A DNA stretch of 64,000 nt, taken from assembly GCA_001442985.1 (NCBI GenBank), contig LDYB01000020.1, forward strand, positions 124,001-188,000, read 5' to 3'. The notes beneath the pieces were generated by a model that saw only the letters and a program-made list of their open reading frames with translations, had not been told where the DNA came from and did no database searches. Numbering within the stretch: position 1 is the stretch's first letter; each line of letters starts with the position of its first letter. Shown here in pieces: positions 37,736-46,784 of the stretch. This DNA comes from Armatimonadetes bacterium DC (lineage in GTDB: Bacteria > Armatimonadota > Fimbriimonadia > Fimbriimonadales > GBS-DC). The translations under genes and the position numbers were made by a program.

Positions 37736-38409
37736 GGGCGCCCGCACTCACAGCGAATCGTGCCTCTCACAGGCGTTTCGGAGGGGACGCCGCGGCTCAC
37801 GCCCCGGTTTGTGAACAGATGACAATACGCGGTCTTCAGCGTATTGATGTCGCGCTGGGTCAGCTGCAGAGGCACATTGCTCACATAGGTGGGGTACATC
37901 ATGTCGGCAGGGTCCGTGCTATGCCCGGAGATGCCCAGTGCGTGCCCAAACTCGTGCGCGGCAACGCTCCGAATATCGGTCGTGTTATTCCCACGCACGC
38001 CAATCGTCATCTCTGCCTTGACAAGCACGCCGCTGCTGGGGTAATACTCGAAATCCACGCGCCCGTCGGCATTCGCTGGGTTAAAGCGCACCGTAATCTG
38101 CGCCTGCGCAGGGTCGTCCACCACCTCATAGCGAATATGGGGGTTGAAGACCTCAATCCACTGGTCAAACCCCTGAAGCGCAATCGTTTGCCATACGGGC
38201 GAGTAGTGGGCGTCGCGTTCAAAGTAGACTCGCACGGGGAACTGCTCCCAGCGCAGGAGCTTCTGCACCTCACGGGCATAGTTGGGCACAAAGGCATCCA
38301 GCGAGCAAACGATCTGCTGGCTGCCTGTACTGGTTCCTCCTCCGGGCACACAGCGAACCAGCCCCAGCACGATCACAACACTCCACCCGAAAACGAGCCA
38401 GCGCTTCAT
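37732..38409 (-). CDS. Secreted matrixin-like zinc metalloprotease
   Basis: The product of about 225 residues has an N-terminal export segment ending in a possible lipobox-like LVRC (VVIVLGLVRCVPGGG). The zinc site HEFGHALGISGHS gives the HExxHxxGxxH signature, and the Met-turn candidate is DMMYPTY. This is a compact matrixin/astacin-type protease without extra domains. The start at 38409 uses AAAGGAT at a good distance; MPM at 38415 is the alternative. Its promoter appears to overlap that of rpmE. Confidence 0.88.
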   Translation of the reverse strand: MKRWLVFGWSVVIVLGLVRCVPGGGTSTGSQQIVCSLDAFVPNYAREVQKLLRWEQFPVRVYFERDAHYSPVWQTIALQGFDQWIEVFNPHIRYEVVDDPAQAQITVRFNPANADGRVDFEYYPSSGVLVKAEMTIGVRGNNTTDIRSVAAHEFGHALGISGHSTDPADMMYPTYVSNVPLQLTQRDINTLKTAYCHLFTNRGVSRGVPSETPVRGTIRCECGRP

Positions 38410-38440
38410 GGGCATATCCTTTATTTTCGGTCTCTGCTTG

Positions 38441-38455
38441 GGTATAATATACCCC
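38441..38455. promoter_or_regulatory. Symmetric overlapping promoters of rpmE and the matrixin gene
   Basis: GGGTATAATATACCC is a perfect palindrome around a central A. Reading right it gives GGGTATAAT for rpmE (ATG at 38471); reading left it gives GGGTATATT for the matrixin gene. Confidence 0.5.
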
Positions 38456-38470
38456 GCTGGAGGATAGAGC

Positions 38471-38689
38471 ATGAAACCCGGAATCCATCCCAAGTATGTG
38501 GTTTCGCGCGTGGTGTGCGCCTGTGGCAACACCTTTGAGACGCTCTCCACGAAAGAGGAGATACGTGTGGAGGTGTGCGCGGCGTGCCACCCGGCGTTTA
38601 CCGGCGAAGGCACGCGCCGCGTGGTGGACACCGAAGGGCGCGTGGAACGATTCCTGCGCAAGTATAAAAACTACGGTCAGCAATCATGA
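38471..38689 (+). CDS. rpmE: 50S ribosomal protein L31, zinc-binding form
   Basis: The 72-residue protein begins MKPGIHPKY and has the Cys set CACGN and CAACHPAF expected of the zinc-containing L31 type, with HPxFTGxGTRRVVDTEGRVERF typical of the family. GGAGG precedes the ATG. The last bases overlap the DUF1385 gene, a common neighbour. Confidence 0.96.
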   Translation: MKPGIHPKYVVSRVVCACGNTFETLSTKEEIRVEVCAACHPAFTGEGTRRVVDTEGRVERFLRKYKNYGQQS

Positions 38690-39639
38690 CCCCAAACGAG
38701 CCACAGAAGCGCTACTGGCGCTACGGGGGACAGGCGGTCATCGAAGGCGTGATGATGCGCAGTCCCCGCTATTTTGCCGTGGCGTGCCGCGCCCCCGATG
38801 GCTCTATCGTGGTGCAGGCAGAACCCATCAAGAACACGCTGGTCGGCAAGCTCCAGTTTCTGAACCGCCCGTTTCTGCGGGGTTTCCTGATGCTGGTGGA
38901 CGCGCTGGCGCTGGGCATGCGCGCCCTGATGTTTTCCAGTCAGGTGCAGATTCAAAACGACCCCAACTATAAGCCCCCTGCCAAACCGATTCAGGATATC
39001 GCAATTGGCGGCTCTGCGGCGGTGGGGCTGGCAATCGGCATCGGGCTGTTTTTTGTGATTCCCACACTCCTGACCGACTGGCTCAAGCGCGAAGGCTGGG
39101 GCAGTTTTGAGCAGAACCTGCTGGACGGCGTCCTGCGCATTACGATTTTCCTGCTCTATGTAGGGCTGATTGGCTTGATGCCCGACATCCGGCGCGTGTT
39201 CCAGTATCACGGCGCGGAACATAAAGCCATCAATGCGCTCGAAGAGGGGCTGCCCGTCACGGTAGAGACCGCCCGCCAGCAGACGCGCCTGCATCCGCGC
39301 TGCGGCACGAGCTTCGTGCTGCTGGTGCTGGTGGTGAGCATTTTCGTGTTCGCCCTGCTGGGACGCCCTGCGTGGTACATCCGCATCCCCATGCATCTGG
39401 CGCTGCTGCCGGTGGTGGCAAGTCTGGTGTATGAGGTGATTCGGCTCGCTGGCATGTATAAGACGGGCTTCTTCACGCGCGTGCTGCTGGCGCCCGGACT
39501 GTGGACGCAATACCTCACCACCCGCGAACCGACCGACGACCAGATCGAAGTCGCCGTGACGGCGTTGCGTCATGTGCAGGCGCTGGAAGAGGAGGCGCCC
39601 GCTGAAACGCCCGCCCCAGCCGAAGCCGCCACCCCTTGA
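38686..39639 (+). CDS. DUF1385 integral membrane protein
   Basis: The 317-residue protein opens with the DUF1385 hallmark YGGQAVIEGVMMRSPRYFAVA. Several membrane segments follow (AVGLAIGIGLFFVIPTLL, ITIFLLYVGLIGLMP, GTSFVLLVLVVSIFVFALL, MHLALLPVVASLVYEVI) and the conserved FQYHGAEHKAINALE. A Pro/Ala/Glu-rich tail ends it. The family is usually linked to rpmE and prfA, but its function is not established. The ATG overlaps the rpmE stop. Confidence 0.92.
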   Translation: MTPNEPQKRYWRYGGQAVIEGVMMRSPRYFAVACRAPDGSIVVQAEPIKNTLVGKLQFLNRPFLRGFLMLVDALALGMRALMFSSQVQIQNDPNYKPPAKPIQDIAIGGSAAVGLAIGIGLFFVIPTLLTDWLKREGWGSFEQNLLDGVLRITIFLLYVGLIGLMPDIRRVFQYHGAEHKAINALEEGLPVTVETARQQTRLHPRCGTSFVLLVLVVSIFVFALLGRPAWYIRIPMHLALLPVVASLVYEVIRLAGMYKTGFFTRVLLAPGLWTQYLTTREPTDDQIEVAVTALRHVQALEEEAPAETPAPAEAATP

Positions 39640-39667
39640 CAACACCCCAAAACGCTTGGGGTATAAT
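39636..39667 (+). promoter_or_regulatory. Promoter upstream of rpoZ-dnaJ
   Basis: TTGACA (39636-39641) and TATAAT (39662-39667) are 20 bases apart, a long spacer. Between them CCCCAA/TTGGGG forms a hairpin abutting the -10. The start codon of rpoZ is 140 bases on; the intervening leader holds no gene that I recognise. Confidence 0.5.
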
Positions 39668-39806
39668 CTATAATGCCGTCATGTATGTTTGGCAGATACC
39701 AAGGGCAGTGGTGCCGAGAGCAGAGGACACCCGTGCCTCTGCAGTTGTTGTCGGCTGAACGGTTTAAGCACGCTATCAAAAGCCACAAAAAGAGGAGGCT
39801 GATTGA

Positions 39807-40187
39807 ATGATCTTTCCTGAAAACGATGAACTGATTCAATACCCGCGCTATATTCTGGCTCTGCTGGCGGCGGAGCGCGCACGCCTATTGAAGGCGGGCG
39901 CAAAGCCGCTGGTGCCCGTCAACGGTGTAGAATTCAACCCGCTTTCCGTTGCGCTGGAGGAAATCGCTCAGGGCAAAATCAAACCGCTGATTATCGACGA
40001 GAACCGTGTCGAAGTGCTGATTCAGGGTCCCGAACACACCTGGCAACTGAGTACCCTGCAAGACCTGGACCGTCGTATTCAGGAAGAAACGGAAGACGAT
40101 ACCGAACTGCGCGAGTTTTACGAGTCGGAACTGGCGCAGCTGTTAGGCACAGAAGGCTCCGAACGCGGTGATGCCGAACAAGCCTGA
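39807..40187 (+). CDS. rpoZ: RNA polymerase omega subunit (divergent)
   Basis: The 126-residue protein matches omega in its core: [20 protein letters not shown] corresponds to the RxxLxxxAAxRARxL helix, and [18 protein letters not shown] to the ALEEIxxGKI motif. An acidic C-terminal tail ([17 protein letters not shown]) is longer than usual. Omega helps RNA polymerase assembly. GAGGAGG precedes the ATG. The gene overlaps dnaJ by about 17 bases. Confidence 0.75.
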   Translation: MIFPENDELIQYPRYILALLAAERARLLKAGAKPLVPVNGVEFNPLSVALEEIAQGKIKPLIIDENRVEVLIQGPEHTWQLSTLQDLDRRIQEETEDDTELREFYESELAQLLGTEGSERGDAEQA

Positions 40188-41295
40188 CTACTATGCGATT
40201 CTTGGAGTGTCGCGCGACGCCTCCCAGGACGAGATTAAAGCCGCCTACCGGAGGCTCGCGCGGCAACTCCATCCCGATGTGAACAAAGACGACCCCGACG
40301 CCGAAGAGAAGTTCAAACAACTGAACGAAGCTTATCAGGTTCTCTCGGACCCTGAAGCACGCGCCCTCTACGACCGCTTTGGACACGCAGGCGCCTCCTA
40401 CACCCCCACCACCGACCCCTTCGATATGGCGGAAAACCTCTTCCAGATGTTTTTTGGGGGCACCCTCGGCGCAACGCCGCGCGGCGCGGTGGATGGCGAC
40501 GACCGCCGCGTAGACCTTACCATCACGCTGGAAGAGGTGCTTCACGGCGCCGAGAAAACCGTTACAGTAGAGCGCCTGCGACTCTGCGAGCGATGCCGCG
40601 GCACGGGCGCCGAACCGGGCACAACCCCGGAACGCTGTCCCGACTGCCACGGCTCTGGGCGCGTGCGCTATACTCAGACTACTATACTGGGCACGGTGTC
40701 GCGCGTGGTGCCCTGCCAGCGCTGTCGGGGTGAGGGCGAGATTGTGCGCTCCCCATGCCGTGAGTGCAAAGGCAACAAACGGGTGCTACGGCATGATTCC
40801 ATCCCCATCTCCATCCCCCCTGGCATCGAGTCGGATACCGCCCTGCTGATACGCGGCGCGGGCGATTCGGGATTGCGCGGCGGGCGGGATGGCGACCTCT
40901 ATGTGGTGGTTTCCGTGGCGCCCCATCCCCGATTCAAGCGCCGCGGACGCGATTTAGCCACGCAGATTAACCTCACCTACCCCCAGCTGGCGCTCGGCGA
41001 CGAAATCGAGATTGAAACGCTGGACGGCAAGGTGACTCTGGAAATCCCCGAACTCACCGAACCCTACAGCGAGATTACCCTGCACGGCTACGGCTTGCCC
41101 GACCCGCGCACGGGCAAACGCGGCGACCTGCATGTGCGCATCGGGCTAAAAATGCCCAAAAAACTCACCGACGCCCAGCGCAACCTGTTGCGCCAGCTGG
41201 CGGAAGCCTCAGGCGTGCGCCTCAAAAAGTATGCCAGCGCCGAACCGAGCAGCTTTTTTGAAAAGCTCAAACGCTCCGTCAAAGGCGAGGAGTAG
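40171..41295 (+). CDS. dnaJ: Chaperone DnaJ (Hsp40, type I)
   Basis: The 374-residue co-chaperone of DnaK has a J domain with HPD ([12 protein letters not shown]), a short, Gly-poor G/F region, and four zinc repeats: [24 protein letters not shown] and CRECKGN (the last lacks the final Gly-x-Gly). A C-terminal substrate-binding domain follows. It starts inside rpoZ; GTG at 40168 is an alternative start. No grpE or dnaK is in the window. Confidence 0.95.
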   Translation: MPNKPDYYAILGVSRDASQDEIKAAYRRLARQLHPDVNKDDPDAEEKFKQLNEAYQVLSDPEARALYDRFGHAGASYTPTTDPFDMAENLFQMFFGGTLGATPRGAVDGDDRRVDLTITLEEVLHGAEKTVTVERLRLCERCRGTGAEPGTTPERCPDCHGSGRVRYTQTTILGTVSRVVPCQRCRGEGEIVRSPCRECKGNKRVLRHDSIPISIPPGIESDTALLIRGAGDSGLRGGRDGDLYVVVSVAPHPRFKRRGRDLATQINLTYPQLALGDEIEIETLDGKVTLEIPELTEPYSEITLHGYGLPDPRTGKRGDLHVRIGLKMPKKLTDAQRNLLRQLAEASGVRLKKYASAEPSSFFEKLKRSVKGEE

Positions 41296-41299
41296 AAAT

Positions 41300-41450
41300 G
41301 GTATTCGAAAAATCGCTTGTGAGCAGGACGGGTGAACCCGTTCCTATGAAACAAAGCCAGCCTTCGCTGGCTCAGATAGCCGACGCAGGTCGGCTTCGTC
41401 TTACAGGAACGGCTTCAGCCGTCAGGCATGAGACGGCATTTTTCAAACAT
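41300..41450. repeat. MITE-like nested palindrome, copy d
   Basis: Terminal repeats GGTATTCGAAAAATCGC and GGCATTTTTCAAACAT are inverted and similar. The core at 41327-41423 has outer arms GACGGGTGAACCCGTTCCTA / AGGAACGGCTTCAGCCGTC and hairpins AGCCAGCCTTCGCTGGCT and AGCCGACGCAGGTCGGCT. This is the cleanest copy and nearly fills the gap between dnaJ and the PfkB gene. Confidence 0.8.
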
Positions 41451-41465
41451 GCAAAGGAGTAACGC

Positions 41466-42395
41466 ATGCGCAAAATCGCTTCGGTAGGTATTCTGGTCGC
41501 GGATGTGGTCGCCAAACCCGTCAGTCGCTACCCCGACAGAGGCGTGTGCGTGCATGTGGACACGATGGAACTGCATGTGGGCGGTTGCGCCTCCAACACG
41601 GGGCTGGCGCTGGCAAAACTGGGGTTGCCAGTGGCAGTCATCGGCAAGGTGGGGCAAGACCCCTTTGGCGATTTTCTGATACAAACGCTCCAGCAACACG
41701 GAGTGGACACGCGCGGCATCCAGCGCGCGCAGAAAGGCACCTCCAGCACGATGGTGATGGTGCATCCCGATGGCGAGCGCTCGTTTATTCACCATGTAGG
41801 CGCGAACGAGGAATTTGCCCCCGAAGATATTGACTGGGATGTGGTGCGCGAATGTGCCCTGTTCCATCTGGCGGGCGCGTTCCTGATGCCCAAAATGGAC
41901 GGCGAACCCGCCAGCCGCGTGCTACAACATGCCAGAGCGCTGGGACTGACCACCAGTCTGGACACCACATGGGACGCCTCAGGGCGCTGGATAGAGCTGC
42001 TGCGTCCCTGCCTGCCTCATCTGGACTATATCCTGCCCAACTACGGCGAAGCGTGCGGGCTGACGGGCGAGACGGAGCCAGAACGAATCGCCGACAGGCT
42101 GCTGGAGGCGGGCGTCGGCACGGTGGTGATCAAGATGGACGCGCAGGGGTGTTTCGTCAAAAATCGCGAGGTCGCTTTTTCCGTGCCTGCCTACCCCGTG
42201 GAGGTGGTGGACATGCTGGGCGCGGGCGATTGCTTCTGCGCGGGGTTTCTGGCGGGGCTGGCGCTGGGCTGGGATCTCGAGAAGACGGCGCGACTGGCAA
42301 ACGCGGTGGGCGCCCTCTGCGTAACCCAGCTGGGCGCGACCACGGGCGTGCGCCCGCTGGAAGAGACGCTCCGCTGGGCGGGTATCACGGCGTAG
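41466..42395 (+). CDS. PfkB-family carbohydrate kinase
   Basis: The 309-residue ribokinase-like enzyme has the N-terminal glycine motif HVGGCASNTGLALAKLG, a substrate lid with DGERSFIHHVGANEEF, and the C-terminal anion hole/catalytic base GAGDCFCAGFLAGLALG (normally DTxGAGD, here DMLGAGD). It phosphorylates a sugar or nucleoside; the substrate cannot be read from the sequence. AAAGGAG precedes the ATG. Its end overlaps the convergent ABC gene by 11 bases. Confidence 0.93.
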   Translation: MRKIASVGILVADVVAKPVSRYPDRGVCVHVDTMELHVGGCASNTGLALAKLGLPVAVIGKVGQDPFGDFLIQTLQQHGVDTRGIQRAQKGTSSTMVMVHPDGERSFIHHVGANEEFAPEDIDWDVVRECALFHLAGAFLMPKMDGEPASRVLQHARALGLTTSLDTTWDASGRWIELLRPCLPHLDYILPNYGEACGLTGETEPERIADRLLEAGVGTVVIKMDAQGCFVKNREVAFSVPAYPVEVVDMLGAGDCFCAGFLAGLALGWDLEKTARLANAVGALCVTQLGATTGVRPLEETLRWAGITA

Positions 42396-43146
42396 CCGCC
42401 GCCTCTTGCAGATAGGCTTCAATCACCGTGTTGACCTCGCCATCCGCACGCAGGACGCCCTTATCCAGCCAGAGCGCACGCTGTGCCACCTGACGCACCG
42501 CCTCCATGTCGTGCGAAACGAACAGAATCGTGCGCCCCTGCTCCTGAAACTCGTGAATCTTGCGGTAGCACTTCTGCTGGAAACGCGCATCGCCCACCGC
42601 CAGCACTTCGTCCACCAGCAAAATATCGGCGTCCACATGCGCGGCAATCGCGAAGCCCAGCCGCATCAGCATGCCCGATGAATAGGTGCGGATGGGGGCG
42701 TCAATATAATCTTCCAGCTCGGCGAAGGCGATAATCTCTGGCAGGCGTTCGGCAACCTGTCGGCGCGTGAGACCCAGAATGACCCCGTTGAAATAGATGT
42801 TCTCCAGCCCTGTGAGGTCGGGGTGGAAGCCCGCGCCCAGTTCCAGCAGGGGCGCGACGCGCCCGTTTACGGTAATGGAGCCTGAAGTGGGGCGGTAGAC
42901 CCGTGCAATAATCCCCAGCAGGGTGCTTTTGCCCGACCCGTTGCGCCCGATGACGCCCACCGTCTCGCCCTGATGGATGGTGAAACTCACCTCTTTGAGG
43001 GCGACGATATGCTCCATGCGCTTTGGCAGGAACGCCAGCAACAACCCTTTGAGGGACGAATAGGGCTGGTGACTCAGCAGGAATTCTTTGGTGAGGTTCT
43101 GGGCGCGGATGGCGATCTCCGCGCCCTTTTGAGAAAGCGTGCCCAT
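42385..43146 (-). CDS. ABC transporter ATPase, Wzt/TagH (polysaccharide export) type
   Basis: The 253-residue ATPase has Walker A GRNGSGKST, signature YSSGMLMRLGFAIA, Walker B ILLVDEVLAVGD and switch FVSHDM. The VNGRVAPLLELGAGFHPDLTGLENIYFNG segment is characteristic of exporters of O-antigen, teichoic acid or capsule. No permease gene is adjacent, which is unusual for the type. It starts 2 bases after the stop of a secreted propeller gene. The substrate is unknown. Confidence 0.93.
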   Translation of the reverse strand: MGTLSQKGAEIAIRAQNLTKEFLLSHQPYSSLKGLLLAFLPKRMEHIVALKEVSFTIHQGETVGVIGRNGSGKSTLLGIIARVYRPTSGSITVNGRVAPLLELGAGFHPDLTGLENIYFNGVILGLTRRQVAERLPEIIAFAELEDYIDAPIRTYSSGMLMRLGFAIAAHVDADILLVDEVLAVGDARFQQKCYRKIHEFQEQGRTILFVSHDMEAVRQVAQRALWLDKGVLRADGEVNTVIEAYLQEAAATP

Positions 43147-43148
43147 CG

Positions 43149-44660
43149 TCAGATGTCGCCACCGCCGCGTCCGCCGCGCCCACCTGTGCCAGGACCTGTG
43201 GGCTGCTGTTGCTGCTGCGGGCGCGTGGGCGCACGGCGCAGGCTGTTATCCACATGAATCGCCCATGTGTAGCGCACGGTGTTGCCTGCCCAGTCGGAGG
43301 CGATGACGGTGAGCGTGTGGCGTCCATCCGCCAGCGGCTGTACCGTGCCTCCCGAACGCAGGCGCACGGTAACCTCGCCCAGCGAGGGATCGTACTCCGC
43401 TTCCAGCGGCTCGTCGTCCAGCAGGAACTGCACCGAGCCGGGGTTGACCCCGCTCCCGTCGTCCCGAATGCGGGCGAAAAAGTCCAGCGGCAGCTGCCCC
43501 GACATCATTTCGCCTACATTCGGGAGGGTACGCACGACCTGGGGCGGCGTGCGATCCACCCAGTTATAGAGGAAAGCGGTCAGATTGCCTTCCGCCGTCG
43601 CCACAACCAGCCCGTTGGGGATAAACAGCAGTCGGCTTGTGATAGCAAGGTACGCAATCCGCCGATTGTTGGCATCCAGCGTGCCTTCGGGCGGGCGCAG
43701 GGTGTAGAGCCATTTCAATTGCCCTTCGGGCAGGGAGTAGCGCAGGAGAGTGCCACGCCGCGTTACCACCCACAGGTCGCCCTCGTGAATCACGGGCGGG
43801 AACAACGGCTCATAGCGCAGGGTGATGGGCGCTCTATCACTGCCCGCAATTAACCTGCCGTTATGGTCGTAAACCAACACGCGGTTCTCGCGAGTGGTGA
43901 CCACCACATAGTCCTCGTTTGCAGCAGGCGCAAGGCGAATTTCGGTAGTAAACTGGCGTCGCCAGCGGAGCGCTCCGCTGTTAGGGTTCAGCGCCAGCAG
44001 CTGGTCGCTGGAGGTGGCATAGATACTATTGTTCGCATAGACAGGCTGGGGGTCGTAGTTCGGTGCGGGCAGGCGATAGACCCAGCGCCGTCGCCCACCG
44101 CTCGCCGTAATTGCATGGATGAACCCGCCGTTCGTGCCGAAATAGAGCGTATCTTCTACCTTGACGAGGCTCCCCGTGATGTAGTCGTCGGTGCGATAGG
44201 GCGCGCTCCATACCGGTTCGCCGTTGCGGGCGTTGATGGCATAGACCTCGCCGCCGCCCGTACCGAGGTAGAGAATATCCTCGTCCAGCACGAAGCGAGC
44301 CGTGGGGGCGCTCCGTGCCCGGAAAATCCAGCGTACCGCGCCCGTTTCGATATCCAGCGCGTACACATTGCCATTGCTCGCCCCGAAGTAGACGAGGTTC
44401 TCGCCCTCCACAGGCTGTCCCAGAATCGTGGCGTCCAGCGGGGCGTCGGCAGGGTACTGCCACTTGAGCGTGCCATCCTCTACATTCACGGCGTAGAGCC
44501 GCGTCAGGCAGGGATAATAAATCGTCTTTTTACCCAGTCCCGGTGTGGCGGGGTTGTTCGGCGCGGCGTTGCCGAAGAACTGCCATGCCGCTATTGGCGT
44601 CTGCGCCAGTGCGCCGAGCCAGAGCAACCCGAACGCCAGTAGTGTCGTGAATCGCCTCAT
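43149..44660 (-). CDS. Secreted PQQ-like beta-propeller protein with Ig-like C-terminal domain
   Basis: The 503-residue protein has a signal peptide (FTTLLAFGLLWLGALAQ) and about seven PQQ-type repeats (LVYFGASNGNVYALDIETG, ILYLGTGGGEVYAINARNG). A C-terminal Ig-like domain follows (DDGSGVNPGSVQFLLDD), then a Gln/Pro/Gly-rich tail. It may scaffold envelope proteins or bind a ligand; no catalytic residues are seen. CAGGAGG precedes the ATG. It shares a strand with the ABC ATPase. Confidence 0.88.
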   Translation of the reverse strand: MRRFTTLLAFGLLWLGALAQTPIAAWQFFGNAAPNNPATPGLGKKTIYYPCLTRLYAVNVEDGTLKWQYPADAPLDATILGQPVEGENLVYFGASNGNVYALDIETGAVRWIFRARSAPTARFVLDEDILYLGTGGGEVYAINARNGEPVWSAPYRTDDYITGSLVKVEDTLYFGTNGGFIHAITASGGRRRWVYRLPAPNYDPQPVYANNSIYATSSDQLLALNPNSGALRWRRQFTTEIRLAPAANEDYVVVTTRENRVLVYDHNGRLIAGSDRAPITLRYEPLFPPVIHEGDLWVVTRRGTLLRYSLPEGQLKWLYTLRPPEGTLDANNRRIAYLAITSRLLFIPNGLVVATAEGNLTAFLYNWVDRTPPQVVRTLPNVGEMMSGQLPLDFFARIRDDGSGVNPGSVQFLLDDEPLEAEYDPSLGEVTVRLRSGGTVQPLADGRHTLTVIASDWAGNTVRYTWAIHVDNSLRRAPTRPQQQQQPTGPGTGGRGGRGGGDI

Positions 44661-44717
44661 ATTTGCCTCCTGTATGCGGTTCGCACTCTATTCGACGACC
44701 ATGCACAACTTCCTGCT

Positions 44718-45554
44718 TCACGATTTCTGAGGCGGGTGGAGCGTGATGCGTCGCGCATATTCGCTCCCGTCGGTGCTGCGCCTGCGATGAACTGTGATTG
44801 TCGCGCCCACTTTGACCTGCTGGGGCTTGATGGGCTTGCCCTCGGAGACAAACTCGGTGTTCTGGTCATAGACGAATTCGCGCGTGTCGCCCGCGCGGGT
44901 GCGAATGGAAATACGCCGATTGAGCAAATCATGCGTTTGCACCACGCCCTGCACCGTGGGGAGCGTGCGCTCGCGTGCCTGCTGGGTGTCCTGTTCGCGG
45001 TCGCTTACTGCCTGCGCCAGCGTGTCCAGATTCGACAGCAGGCGCGGGGCAATAAAGACCACCTCCCCCTGCTTGAAGTCTTCAGGCGAAGCGGGCTGTC
45101 CGCCCTTCTCCCACTGCGTGCGGGCGTTATGGCGATAGGTGAACTCGCTTTTGTCGGGGAACTCCAGCGTGAGAGTCTCTTCATCGAGCGCCTTGAGAAC
45201 GCCCTTCACCACGCCGCGACGCACGGTATCGAGCCACTTCCATGTGTCGGGGTCTGCCAGCTCGCGCACGATGGGTTTGCGCCCTGTGTCTACGCTCATG
45301 CGTACCATGACGCGCTTGCCCGTGTGTTCGGCAAGTTTTTCCAGGGCAAGAGGCTTTTTCTCCCACCAGAGGCGCGGGTTTTTGTGCAAATCGGCAACAA
45401 ACTCGGCTTGACCTGTTCGCTGCAGGGTCAGCGTGCGCTGCTGGAGGTCTACTTTGACGAGTTTGACCTGTGCAATCTCCGTTTCCGCAAGCGCAACGGC
45501 AATACACCCGATTGCCCAGCACAGCCCCAGCAGGGCGAATCGTGTCGCTCTCAT
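44718..45554 (-). CDS. Exported protein with DUF5666-like beta repeats
   Basis: The 278-residue protein has a signal peptide (ALLGLCWAIGCIAVALA) and repeated beta modules resembling DUF5666-type OB-like units: VKLVKVDLQQRTLTLQRTG, GVLKALDEETLTLEFPDK and GVVQTHDLLNRRISIRTRAG. Each ends in a xTxWxKGGQP- or NTEFVSEGKP-like turn. The function is unknown. GGGAGGAC precedes the ATG. It lies 57 bases upstream of the propeller gene on the same strand. Confidence 0.75.
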   Translation of the reverse strand: MRATRFALLGLCWAIGCIAVALAETEIAQVKLVKVDLQQRTLTLQRTGQAEFVADLHKNPRLWWEKKPLALEKLAEHTGKRVMVRMSVDTGRKPIVRELADPDTWKWLDTVRRGVVKGVLKALDEETLTLEFPDKSEFTYRHNARTQWEKGGQPASPEDFKQGEVVFIAPRLLSNLDTLAQAVSDREQDTQQARERTLPTVQGVVQTHDLLNRRISIRTRAGDTREFVYDQNTEFVSEGKPIKPQQVKVGATITVHRRRSTDGSEYARRITLHPPQKS

Positions 45555-45620
45555 ACCTGTCCTCCCCGTGAAACCCTCGTTCGGAATGATGGCCGTTTTT
45601 CCTGCGAGCGAACCGTGTTT

Positions 45621-46508
45621 TTACGGTTTTACCTGAAACATCTCGCCATCGCGGCAGAAGTGCGCTTCGAACTTTTCGGGCTGGGTTGCGCCCACACCGA
45701 AGTCGCCATCGGAGCGGATAGCGATCACGGCTGCTTGAATCTGCGCGGTTTCGGGCTTACGCTGGAGCATATACTGAATCACGCGCTGGCAGGCTGTTTG
45801 CGCCGCGACGCCCTCGCGCATCAGTTCCACCACGCGGCTGGCGAGCGCGAAGCGCCAGATTTCCTCGCCTGTGCCTGTGCAGACCGCCGCGCCCGCCTCG
45901 TTATCGGCATACAGCCCCGCGCCGAAGATGGGCGAGTCGCCCACGCGCCCGGGCATCTTCCATGCCAGCCCGCTGGTGGAACACGCAACTACCAGATGCC
46001 CCTCGTGCCAGCCCAGCACGCCGACGGTATCGTGGGATTCGCCAGCGCGCGCCCTCGAAACCTCCTGCGGCGCATGGCGCTCCTGATACCACGCATGCCA
46101 GCGGCGGATGCTTTCTTCAGTGAGCAAGCTGCGCGGTTGAAAACCCTGCTGAATCGCGAACCGTTCTGCGCCCTCCCCCACCAGCATCAGGTGGGGGGTC
46201 TTCTCCATCACGCGCTGGGCAATCCGAATGGCGGGTACGAAACGGCGCACGCTCGCCACGGCGCCCGCTCGCAGCTGCGCGCCCTCCATCACCGCCGCGT
46301 CCAGCTCCACCTCACCAATCTGGTTCGGCAAGCCACCGTAGCCCACCGAAAGCACCTCTGGGTCCAGCTCCACCGCTGCCGTAGCCGCCACCACCGCCTC
46401 CAGCAGGCGTTTTGCGGGGTCTTTCAGCGGAGATCCCTGCCAGGTTTGCCATGCGTGTTCTACGGCGCGACGCCCGAACCACCATGTGGCTGCAAAAAGC
46501 GTGTGCAT
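45621..46508 (-). CDS. Ntn-hydrolase: isoaspartyl peptidase / glycosylasparaginase-type
   Basis: The 295-residue precursor has the family pattern LEAVVAATAAVELDPEVLSVGYGG at the start. The nucleophile Thr161 is in SHDTVGVLGW, after which the chain would self-cleave, and GRVGDSPIFGAGLYADNEAGA binds the substrate. It may hydrolyse beta-aspartyl peptides or Asn-linked sugars. AGGAGGAT precedes the ATG. No signal peptide is evident. Confidence 0.92.
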   Translation of the reverse strand: MHTLFAATWWFGRRAVEHAWQTWQGSPLKDPAKRLLEAVVAATAAVELDPEVLSVGYGGLPNQIGEVELDAAVMEGAQLRAGAVASVRRFVPAIRIAQRVMEKTPHLMLVGEGAERFAIQQGFQPRSLLTEESIRRWHAWYQERHAPQEVSRARAGESHDTVGVLGWHEGHLVVACSTSGLAWKMPGRVGDSPIFGAGLYADNEAGAAVCTGTGEEIWRFALASRVVELMREGVAAQTACQRVIQYMLQRKPETAQIQAAVIAIRSDGDFGVGATQPEKFEAHFCRDGEMFQVKP

Positions 46509-46680
46509 ATCCTCCTGCTTCGTGATGGGGAGCGAGTTTCCTGCTCTTCCTCGCCTGCACTGCGTCCTCAGATGCTGCTAACGGGGGGTAGAGACTCGCA
46601 GAAGCATCATGACGCGCCATGCAAAAAATCACTTCATCTGCAGATTCTTGCCCCCAGAATCGCTCCAAGGAGGGACAAAT

Positions 46681-46696
46681 TAGGACAAAAGTCCTA
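46681..46696 (+). promoter_or_regulatory. Perfect palindrome upstream of the HAF-repeat gene
   Basis: TAGGAC and GTCCTA pair around AAAA within the 276-base gap 46509-46784, about 90 bases before the next start codon. It could be an operator. Apart from it and the ribosome site I see nothing else in the gap. Confidence 0.35.
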
Positions 46697-46784
46697 CCCG
46701 TTCCGCGCCAAAGCGATGTATATTATCGACAACAGGGGCGCTATGCTCTCTTCACACGACACTTTCTGGAAGGAGGTTCTGAAG

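Noticed and set aside
44736-46784. A plus-strand open frame of about 680 codons continuous with the HAF-repeat gene
   Set aside because: It is antisense to two well-supported minus-strand genes (DUF5666-like and Ntn-hydrolase), its product is His/Arg/Leu-rich without domains, and a strong ribosome site exists only at 46785.
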